A DNA stretch of 64,000 nucleotides from Caulobacter henricii (GCF_001414055.1 NZ_CP013002.1:2604001-2668000); one strand, 5' to 3'. Shown: positions 1 through 8,916, numbered from the stretch's first letter. Notes: generated by a model not told the origin, from the letters alone. Made by a program: numbers and translations.

Positions 1-680
1 TCCGGGTCAAGGAAGCGGCTGATGGCGTTGGAGTTGATGGCCACCGGATCGGGATGGCCTTCATCGTCATTGGAGCTTTTCTTGGCATAGGGAATGAAGG
101 TCTGCTTGCGCAGGTCCAGCATGCCCTTGAAGCGGCCGCCTGATCCGGCCGGCCAGAACAGCGGTGCCGGATCGAGAGCCAGCTTGGACGAGACCTCATC
201 CAGGAGTTCGAACGGATCCTGGGCCTCGCGGTCCATCTTGTTGATGAAGGTGATGATCGGGATGTCGCGCAGGCGGCACACCTCAAACAGCTTCAGGGTC
301 TGGGGTTCGATACCCTTGGCGGCGTCCAGCACCATGATTGCCGCATCGGCGGCGGTCAGGGTGCGGTAGGTGTCTTCCGAGAAGTCTTCGTGGCCCGGCG
401 TATCGAGCAGGTTGAACATCAGACCGTCGTGGTCGAACGTCATCACCGAGGCCGACACCGAGATGCCGCGCTCGCGCTCGATCTTCATCCAGTCCGACTG
501 GGTACGGCGGGTCTGGCCGCGCGCGCGCACCGCGCCGGCCGCGCGGATGGCCCCACCGGCCAGCAGCAGGTTTTCCGTCAGGGTGGTCTTGCCGGCGTCA
601 GGGTGACTGATGATGGCGAAGGTGCGCCGACGGGCGGCTTGAAACACCGGGGACAGGGGCGTGGCAGGAGAAGTGCTCAT
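1..680 (-). CDS. prfC: Peptide chain release factor 3, 5' part (runs off the window)
   Basis: This is a translational GTPase that recycles RF1/RF2 from the ribosome after termination. Only the first 226 codons are inside the window; the family is usually about 530 residues, so the stop lies before base 1. The start is the ATG at 678-680. Visible motifs are the P-loop SHPDAGKT at residues 25-32, the G3 region DTPGHEDF, and the G4 element NKMD. A sequence like [15 protein letters not shown] matches the RF3/EF-G switch I region. RF3 is distinguished from EF-G and LepA by its N-terminal [18 protein letters not shown] context. It stands alone on the minus strand with no close partner visible. Confidence 0.93.
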   Translation of the reverse strand, partial: MSTSPATPLSPVFQAARRRTFAIISHPDAGKTTLTENLLLAGGAIRAAGAVRARGQTRRTQSDWMKIERERGISVSASVMTFDHDGLMFNLLDTPGHEDFSEDTYRTLTAADAAIMVLDAAKGIEPQTLKLFEVCRLRDIPIITFINKMDREAQDPFELLDEVSSKLALDPAPLFWPAGSGGRFKGMLDLRKQTFIPYAKKSSNDDEGHPDPVAINSNAISRFLDP

Positions 681-853
681 CCGGGGGACCTATCGCTCCG
701 CGCCCTTTTTGTCACCTTCGGCCTTCAGGCAGGCGACCAAAATGCCCTGCTGGTCCGACTCGATGGCCTCAGGCTCTCACCCGTCACAGGCACGCCGCCT
801 CGACAGAGGCGCGCTGGACGATGGACATGACGGGGAGCTCTGAAAGGGTGCGG

Positions 854-1222
854 CTAGGCCGCCAGTCGACGCCAGACCTGGCGATCGGCCTCGACATTGG
901 TCAGGAAGCCTTCCTTCTGACGGGTCAGGAGCGCGCCCATCACATCAAGGCCAAGCTGGGCATAGCGCAATTGCACCATGCTGGGCAGGCAGCCACGGCC
1001 AGGGGCGATGAACAGGGCCGCATTGACTTCCGGAGCCTTGGAAATGATCAGCGAGGCCAGACGCTTGGCCCGCTCCGGGTCCTTCCGGTGCAGCAAGGGC
1101 TCCTCGGCATACAGTTCACGGCCCAGCTCACCGACATAGCTCAGGGTGAGCTTCGAAAAACGATCGCGCGGCACCGGCGGCGCAAGTTCGCTCGCATCGA
1201 AGCTGAAAACGACATCGTTCAT
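854..1222 (-). CDS. Conserved hypothetical protein, about 122 aa
   Basis: I do not recognise the family. The protein is soluble-looking and mildly hydrophobic, with no signal peptide or membrane segment. It has an acidic and aromatic start (MNDVVFSFDASEL) and a central stretch rich in charged residues. Codon use is the strong third-position GC of its neighbours, which supports it being real. Two in-frame ATGs exist, at 1234 and 1222. I prefer 1222 because the extra MLFL looks unlike a native N-terminus, but neither has a clear Shine-Dalgarno. It lies between prfC and a DUF1491 gene, all on the minus strand but with gaps over 100 bp, so an operon is uncertain. Confidence 0.65.
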   Translation of the reverse strand: MNDVVFSFDASELAPPVPRDRFSKLTLSYVGELGRELYAEEPLLHRKDPERAKRLASLIISKAPEVNAALFIAPGRGCLPSMVQLRYAQLGLDVMGALLTRQKEGFLTNVEADRQVWRRLAA

Positions 1223-1378
1223 CAAAAAAAGCATGGTGGAGCGGCGTTGATCTCTGTTGCGACGGGACGCCCAGAGATTGCACCGGTCGGGCTTTAAGTC
1301 TGGTTTAGGAGCGCGGTTAACGGAACTTAGGCCTAAAGCCGGTGCCCTGGCGCAGGCGGCGGGACCGCTTTGTCCCGA

Positions 1379-1708
1379 CTAGGCTTCCACCGTCTCGGTC
1401 AGAAAGTGGCGTCCGTCGCGGTCCTCGATCTCGATCACCCAGATGTCGGGATCGATCCGTGCCGCCCTTTCGGCATAGGCATCCAGATCGGGTTCGAAAT
1501 CCGACTTGATCGGCTGCATCCAGAAGCGTTCGCCGTCGCCACGCGTGGCCTCGGCGAACAGGCGGGCCCTGTTCTCGCGGCGATCGACGGCCTTGACCAG
1601 CACCGCCCCGGCCCGGGCATCGCCCTTGCGCGCCACGGTGGCGAAAGCCCCCGCCAGTTCAGCCCGGCGGATCAGCGCGCTGACCCAGATATCCGTCGAA
1701 AGGAGCAT
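1379..1708 (-). CDS. DUF1491 family protein
   Basis: This 109-residue protein matches the alphaproteobacterial DUF1491 family. It opens with LLSTDIWVSALIRRAELAGA, has a middle KGDARAGAVLVK segment, and closes with a WVIEIEDRDG-type strand and a short acidic tail. Members are about this long and are encoded in Caulobacteraceae, Rhizobiales and Rhodobacterales genomes; no function is established. There is no signal peptide or transmembrane segment, so it should be cytoplasmic. The ATG at 1706-1708 is the only reasonable start, though no clear ribosome binding site precedes it. Confidence 0.82.
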   Translation of the reverse strand: MLLSTDIWVSALIRRAELAGAFATVARKGDARAGAVLVKAVDRRENRARLFAEATRGDGERFWMQPIKSDFEPDLDAYAERAARIDPDIWVIEIEDRDGRHFLTETVEA

Positions 1709-1781
1709 GCTAACCGAACCGCAATACCGAGGCCGCTAGGTTCGGCCCTTCAAGTCGGCAAGCATACGAGAAACGACGCGG

Positions 1782-2666
1782 ATGACGTACCCCAAAGGTC
1801 GATGGGCGCAATGGACGGGACTGGTGATCGGCGGAACGGTCGCGCTCTTCCCCGGCATCCTGTTCGCCGCTAATGCCGCGGATCAGCTCTATGAACGGAC
1901 CCTGATGACGGCCGCCGACGGCCGGTGCCGTCTGTTTGCCCCCGCCATCGGCTCGGCCCTGGACGCCGCGCGGGCCCAGGCACGCGGTGCGACCCTCAGG
2001 TCCGGGGCCACCCAGGCCCAGGTCGAGGCCCTGGAAGGCCGCGCCCGGTCCAAGGCCGCCGCTGCCGCCTGCAATTCCAAGGACCTGACCACCGCCGCCG
2101 AACGGGTGCGCGGAGCCTTTGAAGCCTATGCCACCCTGCAGAAGATGACCTATCCGGGCGACGTGGCCAGCTGGCAGGCCGACCGGCCCGTCTCAGCAAC
2201 CTTCCCGGTCTGGCGACTGTCGCAACCCAGCACCTTCGGCCCTGACCGGCTAATCTTCGGCCTGGCCGGCCGCGCCAAGGCGGTAATGGCCGTGGCCACC
2301 TTCGCAGACGGAGCCCAGCCCTATGCAGCCCGCCTGGTGATGCGCGATCCGGCCCGCACCCAGGGCCCCTATATCGACGCCCGTGGCGGCCGGAGCCTGT
2401 CAGCCAAGGTCGCGCCGCGTTCGGCCAGCCAGGTGTTCAATGCCGAGACCCGCGACGAAGCGGCCCTGACCCTGCTGCCGACCGGGGCCAAGACCGGGAT
2501 GGGTTTCCGCTTCCCGATGGCGGCGGCAGAAGCCCTGTCTCTGCTCGACCCGCGCGAGGCCGTGATCCTGGAGTTCACCTTCGCCGGCCGCAATGGCGGC
2601 GATCTGGTGCGCAAGGCCTATGTCGAGGTCGGGGACTTCGCGGCGGGCCGGGCGTTCTTGCGTTAG
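1782..2666 (+). CDS. Exported hypothetical protein
   Basis: The 294-residue product begins MTYPKGRWAQWTG followed by a hydrophobic stretch ending near LFAANAADQ (about residues 12-34). This reads as a signal peptide or N-terminal anchor, so the protein is probably periplasmic. The rest is rich in Ala, Arg and Gly, with four cysteine-poor beta-like segments towards the C-terminus (RLIFGLAGRAKAVMAVATF, then FRFPMAAAEALSLLDP). The latter half is faintly like IalB-type invasion-associated proteins, but not enough for a name. It is a monocistronic plus-strand gene between two convergent minus-strand genes. Confidence 0.75.
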   Translation: MTYPKGRWAQWTGLVIGGTVALFPGILFAANAADQLYERTLMTAADGRCRLFAPAIGSALDAARAQARGATLRSGATQAQVEALEGRARSKAAAAACNSKDLTTAAERVRGAFEAYATLQKMTYPGDVASWQADRPVSATFPVWRLSQPSTFGPDRLIFGLAGRAKAVMAVATFADGAQPYAARLVMRDPARTQGPYIDARGGRSLSAKVAPRSASQVFNAETRDEAALTLLPTGAKTGMGFRFPMAAAEALSLLDPREAVILEFTFAGRNGGDLVRKAYVEVGDFAAGRAFLR

Positions 2667-2701
2667 GTCTGGCGCGGCCGTTACGCGACCATCGCCCCCC
2701 C

Positions 2702-4492
2702 CTAGCGCGGCGAAAACGCAATCACATTGTCGCCGAGGCTGGTTGGCGGCTCGGGGTTCGGCGGCGTGTCCGTGGGCTCCGGTCCGGACGGCGGCTCGGA
2801 CGGTGGGGTCGGGGCTTTCAGAGGTGCCAGAAGTACCGGCAGGCGCACAGAGACGCTGGTGCCCGCGCCCATCCGACTTTCGATATGCATCTCGCCGCCA
2901 TGCAGCTTGGCAAAGGCGCGAACCAGAGACAGTCCAAGCCCCGTGCCCTTGGCTCGCTGATCAGCGCCACCGGCCTGCTCATAGGGACGGCCCAGGCGTT
3001 CGAGGTCTTCCGGACTGATGCCGACGCCGGTGTCGGCGACCACGATCTCGAGCACGCCGTCATAGCCGTCGGCCGTGACCGTCACCTGACCGCCGCGCGG
3101 CGTGAACTTCAGGGCGTTGGAAATCAGGTTCAGGACGATCTGCTTGAGCGCCCGGCGATCGGCATCGACCTCGAGATCATTGGGCGGCAGCACGCCGCGC
3201 AACTGCACCCCGGCTCCGTCAGCCTGGACGCGCATCAGCCGCATGGCCGCCGTCATCGCCTCACGGGCATCAAACACGCCCCGCTGCAGTTCGAAGCGCT
3301 CGGCCTCGATCTTGGACATGTCCAGCACGTCATTGATCAGGTCCAGCAGATGACCGCCGCTTTCGTGGATCAGTTCCGCGTACTCGCCGTACCGGTCGCT
3401 GAGCGGGCCGAACATCCGGGCGCGCATGATGTCGGAGAAGCCCATGATCGCATTCAGCGGCGTGCGAAGCTCATGACTCATATTGGCCAGGAACCGGGCG
3501 CGGCCGGCGGCCAGGGCCTCGGCATCGGCGCGGGCGCGGTCCAGATCGGTCTCTCGGGTCCGCTCGACGGTCACGTCGCGCAGCAGGCCGACCAGCATCA
3601 CCGGCGACACGCGCTGCAGGTCGAGCGCGACAATCCTCTCGACGCCCAGGGCCGGATTGAAGGTCAGGCTGATCTGGCCCTCGCGGAAGGCCCGGGCGAT
3701 AGCCTCTCCAATCCGCTGGCGGTCATTGGGTGCGGCGGCAGCGGCCAGACCGCGCGTAGCGATGTCCGGCACCATCACCCCCGGCGGGGGCGTGCCGCGC
3801 ACGTCGGTCACCCGCCCCTTGGTGGTCACGGCGATGGCCAGCTGCGGCAGGCCGTCCAGCATCACCTCGAGGGCGGCCAGTTCGGCAGTATGGCGGACGT
3901 CCCGCGCGCCGAAGCGGCGATGGCCGATCAGCAGGCCAGAGGCTAGGCCGAGGCCGGTAGTGGTCAGGGCCAGAAAGCCGAGAATGAAGGCCAGAGCCCC
4001 GGTCGGCGGGGTCGGTGTCAAACCAGCAAGTTGCGCCAGGGCCGCGACGCTGCCACCGATCAGAGAGAGAGCGGCACCTTCGGCCAGTCGACGCGACGAG
4101 ACGAGGGTAGAGGCGGCCGCCACGGGGGCCAGACACCAGGCTGCCATGGCCCCGGAGACGCCGCCGGTCAGCATGGCTGCGGCAGATCCGCCCACCGCCC
4201 ACAAAACCAGCAGAATCGACTGTATCCGGTCGTCCTCGCGCGGGGTCTCGCCCGAGACCGGCAGGGACAGAAGGGCTGGAGCCGCACCCGCCAGGAACGC
4301 TGCCCACACCGGCCAACTGAACTGGCCAGGCAGAAGGGCTGTCGCCAGCGCGGCCAGGGCGATCGCCGCCAGCCAGCCCAGACGCCACAGGCGCGCAGGT
4401 CCGAGGCCGCGCTTTGAGCGCGCAGTCCGCTTGTACGGGTCGGGCAGCAGTTCGAATTCCAAACCGAGCGACTCTTTCCATGCGGCACCCAT
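2702..4492 (-). CDS. divJ: Sensor histidine kinase DivJ (cell-cycle kinase)
   Basis: This is a 596-residue hybrid-less histidine kinase. Residues about 38-190 form several hydrophobic membrane segments, residues about 205-310 a PAS-like linker, then a HisKA domain with SHELRTPLNA carrying the phospho-acceptor His340, and a HATPase domain with NLISNALKFTPRGG, DTGVGIS and GTGLGLSLV boxes. A proline-rich tail follows. Length, membrane topology and the position of the histidine fit Caulobacter DivJ (about 597 aa, His338), which phosphorylates DivK and PleD at the stalked pole. I infer orthology from architecture; a PleC/DivJ-like paralogue is the alternative. It is divergent from a second DivJ-like kinase 168 bp away. 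Confidence 0.8.
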   Translation of the reverse strand: MGAAWKESLGLEFELLPDPYKRTARSKRGLGPARLWRLGWLAAIALAALATALLPGQFSWPVWAAFLAGAAPALLSLPVSGETPREDDRIQSILLVLWAVGGSAAAMLTGGVSGAMAAWCLAPVAAASTLVSSRRLAEGAALSLIGGSVAALAQLAGLTPTPPTGALAFILGFLALTTTGLGLASGLLIGHRRFGARDVRHTAELAALEVMLDGLPQLAIAVTTKGRVTDVRGTPPPGVMVPDIATRGLAAAAAPNDRQRIGEAIARAFREGQISLTFNPALGVERIVALDLQRVSPVMLVGLLRDVTVERTRETDLDRARADAEALAAGRARFLANMSHELRTPLNAIMGFSDIMRARMFGPLSDRYGEYAELIHESGGHLLDLINDVLDMSKIEAERFELQRGVFDAREAMTAAMRLMRVQADGAGVQLRGVLPPNDLEVDADRRALKQIVLNLISNALKFTPRGGQVTVTADGYDGVLEIVVADTGVGISPEDLERLGRPYEQAGGADQRAKGTGLGLSLVRAFAKLHGGEMHIESRMGAGTSVSVRLPVLLAPLKAPTPPSEPPSGPEPTDTPPNPEPPTSLGDNVIAFSPR

Positions 4493-4660
4493 CAGCGCCG
4501 TCTCCCAACCCTAACGCGCTTGAAGCCTTCCCTCCAGACCACTCAATCGTCGAGCGATCCTCGCCGGTGCCCGGCCTGTGGACGGAAACGGAATCGTAAG
4601 CGCCTGCCCGGTAAGGTTACGACTGCGCCAGAGCGGACAGAAGGTCCGGGAGCCTATCGC

Positions 4661-5446
4661 ATGCCTGAACCGGCGTCCCTCGACGCATCACCCGACTATG
4701 ACGCCAAGGCCGAGCGACGCGCTGCGGCTCACAGGCGTCGTCGGGCTGCGCTGGACGACCGCAAGCGCTCGTTTCTGCGTATGGTCAGCCATGAACTCCG
4801 CACGCCCCTGAATGCCGTGATCGGCTTTTCCGAGATCCTGTCCCGCGAGCTCTATGGTCCCCTCGGCGCGCCCCAGTACCGGGAATATGCGGAGATCGTC
4901 CATGACAGCGGCCTGAAGCTGCTGAAGCTGGTCAATCAGATCGTCGAAATTGCCCGGCTCGAGGGCCATGTCACCGACCTCGACCTTGCGCCCGAAGGCC
5001 TGGATGAGGCCATTGAGGACGTTGTCGAACAGTACAAAACCGAGAGCGCCCAGCGTCAGGTCACTGTCACTGTTCCAGGGGTAGGAACCCTGCCGACGGT
5101 CATGGCCGACAGCCGCGGCCTGCGCACCCTGTTGGGCAATCTGCTGCAGAACGCCATCCATCATTCGCCGGCAGGGGGCGAGGTCTGCATCTACGCCCAG
5201 GCCCTGCCAGGCGGCCTGGTCGAGATCGCTCTGGTCGATCAGGGTCCGGGTGTCGAGCCTGAAGAATTGCCACGTCTGCTGCGCCCCTTCGAACAGGGTG
5301 GCACCACCCTGACCCGAACCAGCGAGGGTGCAGGCCTTGGCCTGCCGATCGTCGATCTTCTGTCCCGGGCCATGGGTGGCGGATTGCGTCTGACCTCGCG
5401 TCCCGGAGCCGGCCTGACGGCACAGGTCACGCTCGCCGAAGCCTGA
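4661..5446 (+). CDS. Soluble histidine kinase, DivJ/PleC-like
   Basis: The 261-residue protein contains only a kinase core. A charged basic N-terminus (about 35 residues) is followed by HisKA with SHELRTPLNAVIGFSEIL (His44) and a HATPase domain with NLLQNAIHHSPAGGE, VDQGPGV and EGAGLGLPIV. There is no membrane segment or recognisable sensor domain. The stretch after the histidine (ELYGPLGAP, REYAEIVHDSG) is closely parallel to the same region of the neighbouring DivJ, pointing to a shared PleC/DivJ ancestry. The start is placed at ATG 4661, preceded by GGGAG with about 8 nt spacing; a longer reading frame upstream is unlikely to be translated. Its phosphorylation partner is unknown; DivK is an inference. 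Confidence 0.85.
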   Translation: MPEPASLDASPDYDAKAERRAAAHRRRRAALDDRKRSFLRMVSHELRTPLNAVIGFSEILSRELYGPLGAPQYREYAEIVHDSGLKLLKLVNQIVEIARLEGHVTDLDLAPEGLDEAIEDVVEQYKTESAQRQVTVTVPGVGTLPTVMADSRGLRTLLGNLLQNAIHHSPAGGEVCIYAQALPGGLVEIALVDQGPGVEPEELPRLLRPFEQGGTTLTRTSEGAGLGLPIVDLLSRAMGGGLRLTSRPGAGLTAQVTLAEA

Positions 5447-5484
5447 CGCTTGCCAGCGCCCCGCCGCGCGCCTAAGTGGCGGCC

Positions 5485-5925
5485 ATGACACGCCCCATCG
5501 ACGCCGCTCTCGCAGAACTCGCCGACGAGTTCGAACTGCTGGGCGACTGGGAAGAACGCTATCGCTATGTGATCGAACTGGGGCGGGACCTGGCCCCGCT
5601 CAGCGACGCAGAACGGTCAGACAGCAACAAGGTTCTCGGCTGCGCCAGCCAGGTCTGGCTGGTGACCGAGCCCCGGGATGGCGGGATCATCGACTTCCGC
5701 GGCGACAGCGACGCCCATATCGTCAGCGGACTGATCGCCATCCTTTTGCGGCTCTATTCAGGCCAGCCCGCGGACGTCATTGCCAGCTTCGACGCCAAGG
5801 CGGCCCTGGACAGGCTGGGCCTGTCGGAAGCCCTGTCTTCCCAGCGGTCGAACGGGCTGAAGTCCATGGTCGCCCGCATCCAGCGCGATGCCCAGGCCGT
5901 TCTGGGCCAGGGTGCCCGCGGTTAG
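5485..5925 (+). CDS. SufE family Fe-S cluster assembly protein
   Basis: SufE proteins accept persulfide sulfur from a cysteine desulfurase (SufS) and pass it to the Fe-S scaffold. The 146-residue product has the family layout: an N-terminal helix with LADEFELLGDWEERYRYVIE, then NKVLGCASQVWL with the sulfur-accepting Cys53, then a GDSDAHIVSGLIAIL segment and a C-terminal helix carrying GLSEALSSQRSNGL. A GTG nine bases earlier (5476) is an alternative start. No suf genes are beside it, so it may serve desulfurases encoded elsewhere. The gene starts 30 bp after the kinase gene and could share its transcript. Confidence 0.92.
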   Translation: MTRPIDAALAELADEFELLGDWEERYRYVIELGRDLAPLSDAERSDSNKVLGCASQVWLVTEPRDGGIIDFRGDSDAHIVSGLIAILLRLYSGQPADVIASFDAKAALDRLGLSEALSSQRSNGLKSMVARIQRDAQAVLGQGARG

Positions 5926-5930
5926 GCTCC

Positions 5931-6092
5931 CTAGAAGAACCCCGCTCGATTGCCGATGAACAGGATCGCCACCACCACCAGGAGAAGCTGGATGATCCAG
6001 TTCACGGGCGAGGGAATGGGCGACCGCTGAACGACGTAAAGGGCCAGTCCCAGCAGGACCAGGACGACGATGATGATGATCAGGATACTCAT
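5931..6092 (-). CDS. Small two-segment membrane protein (53 aa)
   Basis: A 53-codon gene on the minus strand, starting at the ATG complementary to 6090-6092. It opens with MSILIIIIVVLVLLGLALYV, a membrane segment, then a short loop QRSPIPSPVN, then a second hydrophobic run WIIQLLLVVVAILFI ending GNRAGFF. This resembles the short Thivi_2564-type inner-membrane proteins found widely in proteobacteria, whose function is unknown. Its stop lies 5 bp past the stop of the convergent SufE-family gene, which packs neatly. Confidence 0.72.
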   Translation of the reverse strand: MSILIIIIVVLVLLGLALYVVQRSPIPSPVNWIIQLLLVVVAILFIGNRAGFF

Positions 6093-6172
6093 GCCAGCTT
6101 AACCGCCCGGGTTCCGGTTGGTTCCACGGCCCGCTTGAGGCCGAAGCGGGAAGCGCCTATGGCCTCGCGCAG

Positions 6173-7138
6173 ATGACGTCCGATCCCAAAGCCTTCCGCG
6201 TCGCCGCGCTTTACCGGTTCACGCCTTTCGACGAGCCAGCCGCCCTGCAGGGACCGCTGGCAAAGGCCTGCTGCGCCGTCGGCGTCAGGGGCACGCTTCT
6301 ACTGGCCCGAGAGGGGATCAACGGCACGATCGCCGGCACCGACGCAGCCATCCGGTCCGTACTGGACCATATCCGTGCCCTCCCCGGCTGCAGCGATCTG
6401 GAGCCCAAGACCGCCTGGGCCGAGACCATGCCCTTTCATCGCATGAAGGTGCGACTGAAGAAGGAGATCGTCACCCTGGGCTTGCCGGACCTCGATCCCG
6501 CGAGCCATGCCGGGACCTATGTCGAGCCCGCCGACTGGAACCGGCTGATCGCCGATCCCGAGGTCCTGGTGATCGACACCCGCAATGACTACGAAGTGGC
6601 CATCGGTGCCTTCGAACGGGCCGTGGACCCCAGGACCACCAGCTTCTCGGCCTTTCCCGACTGGTTTCGCAGCTACCGCGCCGGGCTGGAGGCCCAGCGG
6701 GGTCCGAACGCCCCACCGCTGAAGGTGGCCATGTACTGCACGGGCGGCATTCGCTGCGAGAAGTCGACTGCCTTCCTGAAGTCAGAAGGCATTGCGGATG
6801 TCTTCCACCTGCGGGGCGGGATCCTCGACTATCTGGAGCAGGTCCCCGAGGCCGAAAGCCTGTGGCGCGGCGAGTGCTTCGTGTTCGATGAGCGGGTGGC
6901 CGTCGGCCACGGCCTGTCGCCGGGAACCCACGACCTCTGTCGCGGCTGCCGTCGTCCGGTCAGCCCGGAGCAGAAGACCTCCGCGCTCTATGTCGAGGGC
7001 GTCGCCTGCCCCGCCTGCCATGACCAGCGCGACGACGCCAGCAAGGCCCGCTATGCCGAACGCCATCGTCAGGTCGCCCGGGCGCGGGATCTGGGCATTG
7101 CCCATGTCGGTGCCAGGCTGGACACAAGCGAGGACTGA
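6173..7138 (+). CDS. trhO: tRNA uridine(34) hydroxylase TrhO (rhodanese family)
   Basis: TrhO (formerly YceA) performs oxygen-dependent hydroxylation of uridine 34 in certain tRNAs, the first step to 5-carboxymethoxyuridine-type modification. The 321-residue product has the N-terminal ferredoxin-like segment with LLLAREGINGTIAG, a rhodanese domain with VIDTRNDYEVAIGAF, the active loop YCTGGIRCEKS (Cys189), and a C-terminal cysteine-rich part (CRGCRRPV, CPACHD) that looks like a small zinc-binding tail. Length and all key segments fit the family. The ATG at 6173 is the natural start. Confidence 0.95.
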   Translation: MTSDPKAFRVAALYRFTPFDEPAALQGPLAKACCAVGVRGTLLLAREGINGTIAGTDAAIRSVLDHIRALPGCSDLEPKTAWAETMPFHRMKVRLKKEIVTLGLPDLDPASHAGTYVEPADWNRLIADPEVLVIDTRNDYEVAIGAFERAVDPRTTSFSAFPDWFRSYRAGLEAQRGPNAPPLKVAMYCTGGIRCEKSTAFLKSEGIADVFHLRGGILDYLEQVPEAESLWRGECFVFDERVAVGHGLSPGTHDLCRGCRRPVSPEQKTSALYVEGVACPACHDQRDDASKARYAERHRQVARARDLGIAHVGARLDTSED

Positions 7139-7204
7139 CAGGGCCGAGGGATCGCCTGGTGCGCCCCGGCGTTAAGGCAGGCAATCGTAGCCAGGAGCCT
7201 CCCC

Positions 7205-7657
7205 ATGTCCCATACCAACGAAGACCATATCAAGCTCGTCAACAGCCTGGTCGAGACCACCATCGACAGCGCCGAAGGCTATGCCGAAGCGGCCAAGGAT
7301 GCCGAAAGCGCGCGGTACAAGACACTGTTCCAAGACCGGGCGCAGGAGCGTCGCACCGTGGCCACCGCGCTGCAGGACGAGGTCCGCCGGCTCGGCGGCG
7401 AACCCAAGGATGACGGCACGATACTCGCCGCAGCCCATCGGGTTTTCGTCAATCTGCGCGACAGCCTCTCCAAGGGTGACGACGCCGTGATCAACGAGGT
7501 CGAGTCCGGAGAGGACTTCATCAAGTCCCGGTACGAAAAGGCCATGAAGGACACCGATGTCGACATCCACACCCGGGCGGTGATCCAGAAGGCCTGGGCC
7601 TCGGTGAAGTCGGGCCATGACCAGATGCGCGACATCAAGCACATGCTGAAGCACTGA
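7205..7657 (+). CDS. DUF2383 / PA2169-type four-helix bundle protein
   Basis: The 150-residue soluble protein is almost entirely helical, with repeated charged heptads such as NSLVETTIDSAEGYAEA and RYEKAMKD. This fits the DUF2383 (PA2169 family) ferritin-like bundle, small stress-associated proteins of unproven function. There is no signal peptide. A good Shine-Dalgarno (AGGAG) precedes ATG 7205. It is convergent with the DUF6456 gene downstream and transcribed separately from trhO. Confidence 0.88.
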   Translation: MSHTNEDHIKLVNSLVETTIDSAEGYAEAAKDAESARYKTLFQDRAQERRTVATALQDEVRRLGGEPKDDGTILAAAHRVFVNLRDSLSKGDDAVINEVESGEDFIKSRYEKAMKDTDVDIHTRAVIQKAWASVKSGHDQMRDIKHMLKH

Positions 7658-7744
7658 CGACCTGCGCGCGGCGGGATCAAGGGGTCCCGCTGCCCTGCAG
7701 GCCTTGTCAGCCAGACCTGCTGAAGCGCCCAGGTCGGAAAGAGC

Positions 7745-8476
7745 TCAGGCCATGCGATAGTGGCTGACCAGCCGCTGCAGGGCCAGTTTGAGAACCGTCT
7801 TGCCTGCCCGCCTCGGCAGGCCCAGGGCACGCTCGGCGGCCTCCAGGGCGGTCCCGGCCAGACAGACATGCTCCAAAATCTCGCGCAGGCCAGGGCCCGC
7901 CGCTTCCAGCGCGGCCGCGATCCGGTCCTTGGCGGCCCGGGCCCGTTCGGCGGGTTCCAGGCCGGGACCACGCCCAGCGGACCGGGGCGTCGCGTCCCAG
8001 GACATGGTCAGACGGCCGACCGTTCCGGCGCGATGAAAGTCCTCGCGCAGCCGCTCACCCGCCGCCGCCTCGACCGGCGCGAGCCAGGGCCGTCCCTGCC
8101 CGTCGCGACGCCGGGCCAGCCAGGCCAGGGGCGACTCGCCCAGATTGGCCCGAAAGGCGGCACGGCCAACACCCGGCTCCTCAAGCAGCTTCTCGCCCTC
8201 AATGATCCCAGGTCGCCCCGGCGGTGGCGCAGGACGGCCTAAGGGCGCGAAGACCAGGGTCCAGCCACCCTGGGCTCGGGGCTTCAAGGACGCCAACCGC
8301 ACCAGCACCTCAAAGGCCGGCTCATCGATGACCAGCATCGGACGCCGCCGACGATTGGGTCCCAGTCGCACGGCATAGCCCAACGGTGCGGCCTCGATCA
8401 CCGCGCCCGGCCGGGCAAGAAGCCGGGCCGCACGATGGGCCAGATGCTCGGTCGCCAGATCTGGGGCTCCGCTCAT
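7745..8476 (-). CDS. DUF6456 domain protein
   Basis: The 243-residue protein carries a C-terminal DUF6456 domain: ESPLAWLARRRDGQGRPWL, then AGERLREDFHRAG, then a helical end resembling a helix-turn-helix (ALEAAERALGLPRRAGKTVL). Such domains are common in alphaproteobacteria and often sit beside DNA-binding proteins. The start is the ATG at 8474-8476, which overlaps the stop of the DnaA-like gene in an ATGA arrangement, so the two are probably translated together. I infer a joint regulatory role; the biochemical function is unknown. Confidence 0.83.
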   Translation of the reverse strand: MSGAPDLATEHLAHRAARLLARPGAVIEAAPLGYAVRLGPNRRRRPMLVIDEPAFEVLVRLASLKPRAQGGWTLVFAPLGRPAPPPGRPGIIEGEKLLEEPGVGRAAFRANLGESPLAWLARRRDGQGRPWLAPVEAAAGERLREDFHRAGTVGRLTMSWDATPRSAGRGPGLEPAERARAAKDRIAAALEAAGPGLREILEHVCLAGTALEAAERALGLPRRAGKTVLKLALQRLVSHYRMA

Positions 8477-8844
8477 AGCGCGCCCTCCAGAACCCGACGC
8501 GGGGCCTGGCGGAGGCATTCCTCCAGTGCGGCCAGGCGGGCATCAAACCCGGCATCCTCGCGCAGATCCTCGATCCTGTGACAGGCATGGGCACAGGTTG
8601 TGCGGTCCCGGCCAAAGGCAAAAGCCACCCGGTTCAAGGGCCAGTGAAAGGTGACATGGGTCAGATAGATGGCGATCTGCCGCGCGCGCGACGCGGCCAA
8701 GCTGGTGCGCTTCTGGGCCGCGATATCCCCGGGCGAGACATCGGTCGCCAGGGCGACCAGATGGGTGACGAAGGCAACCGCGAGGCGGTCGCGGCGAGGA
8801 TCGGGTGTGACCCCCAAGACCTCTTCGAGAGCAAGAACCAACAT
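8473..8844 (-). CDS. Stand-alone DnaA domain IV-like DNA-binding protein
   Basis: The 123-residue product is essentially a DnaA C-terminal DNA-binding domain without the ATPase. The segment SRARQIAIYLTHVTF parallels the DnaA basic loop and helix. AFGRDRTTCAHACHRIEDL parallels the signature GRDHTTVLHACRKIEQL, which reads the DnaA box. Key Asp-x-Thr-Thr residues are kept, with His replaced by Arg (DRTT instead of DHTT). It may therefore bind DnaA-box-like DNA and act as a regulator or competitor. It is first of a two-gene unit with the DUF6456 gene, coupled by ATGA. No P-loop is present and the length shows it is not a truncated DnaA. Confidence 0.85.
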   Translation of the reverse strand: MLVLALEEVLGVTPDPRRDRLAVAFVTHLVALATDVSPGDIAAQKRTSLAASRARQIAIYLTHVTFHWPLNRVAFAFGRDRTTCAHACHRIEDLREDAGFDARLAALEECLRQAPRRVLEGAL

Positions 8845-8916
8845 GGCGTCCTCAAATCTAATGGGCGATCATGCGACCACGACTCGATGTTAGGTTGAAT
8901 TTCGTCGATGAGGATA

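Noticed and set aside
4520..4660. 47-codon extension of the soluble kinase upstream of ATG 4661
   Set aside because: The extra residues are basic and unlike kinases, while ATG 4661 has a good GGGAG site.
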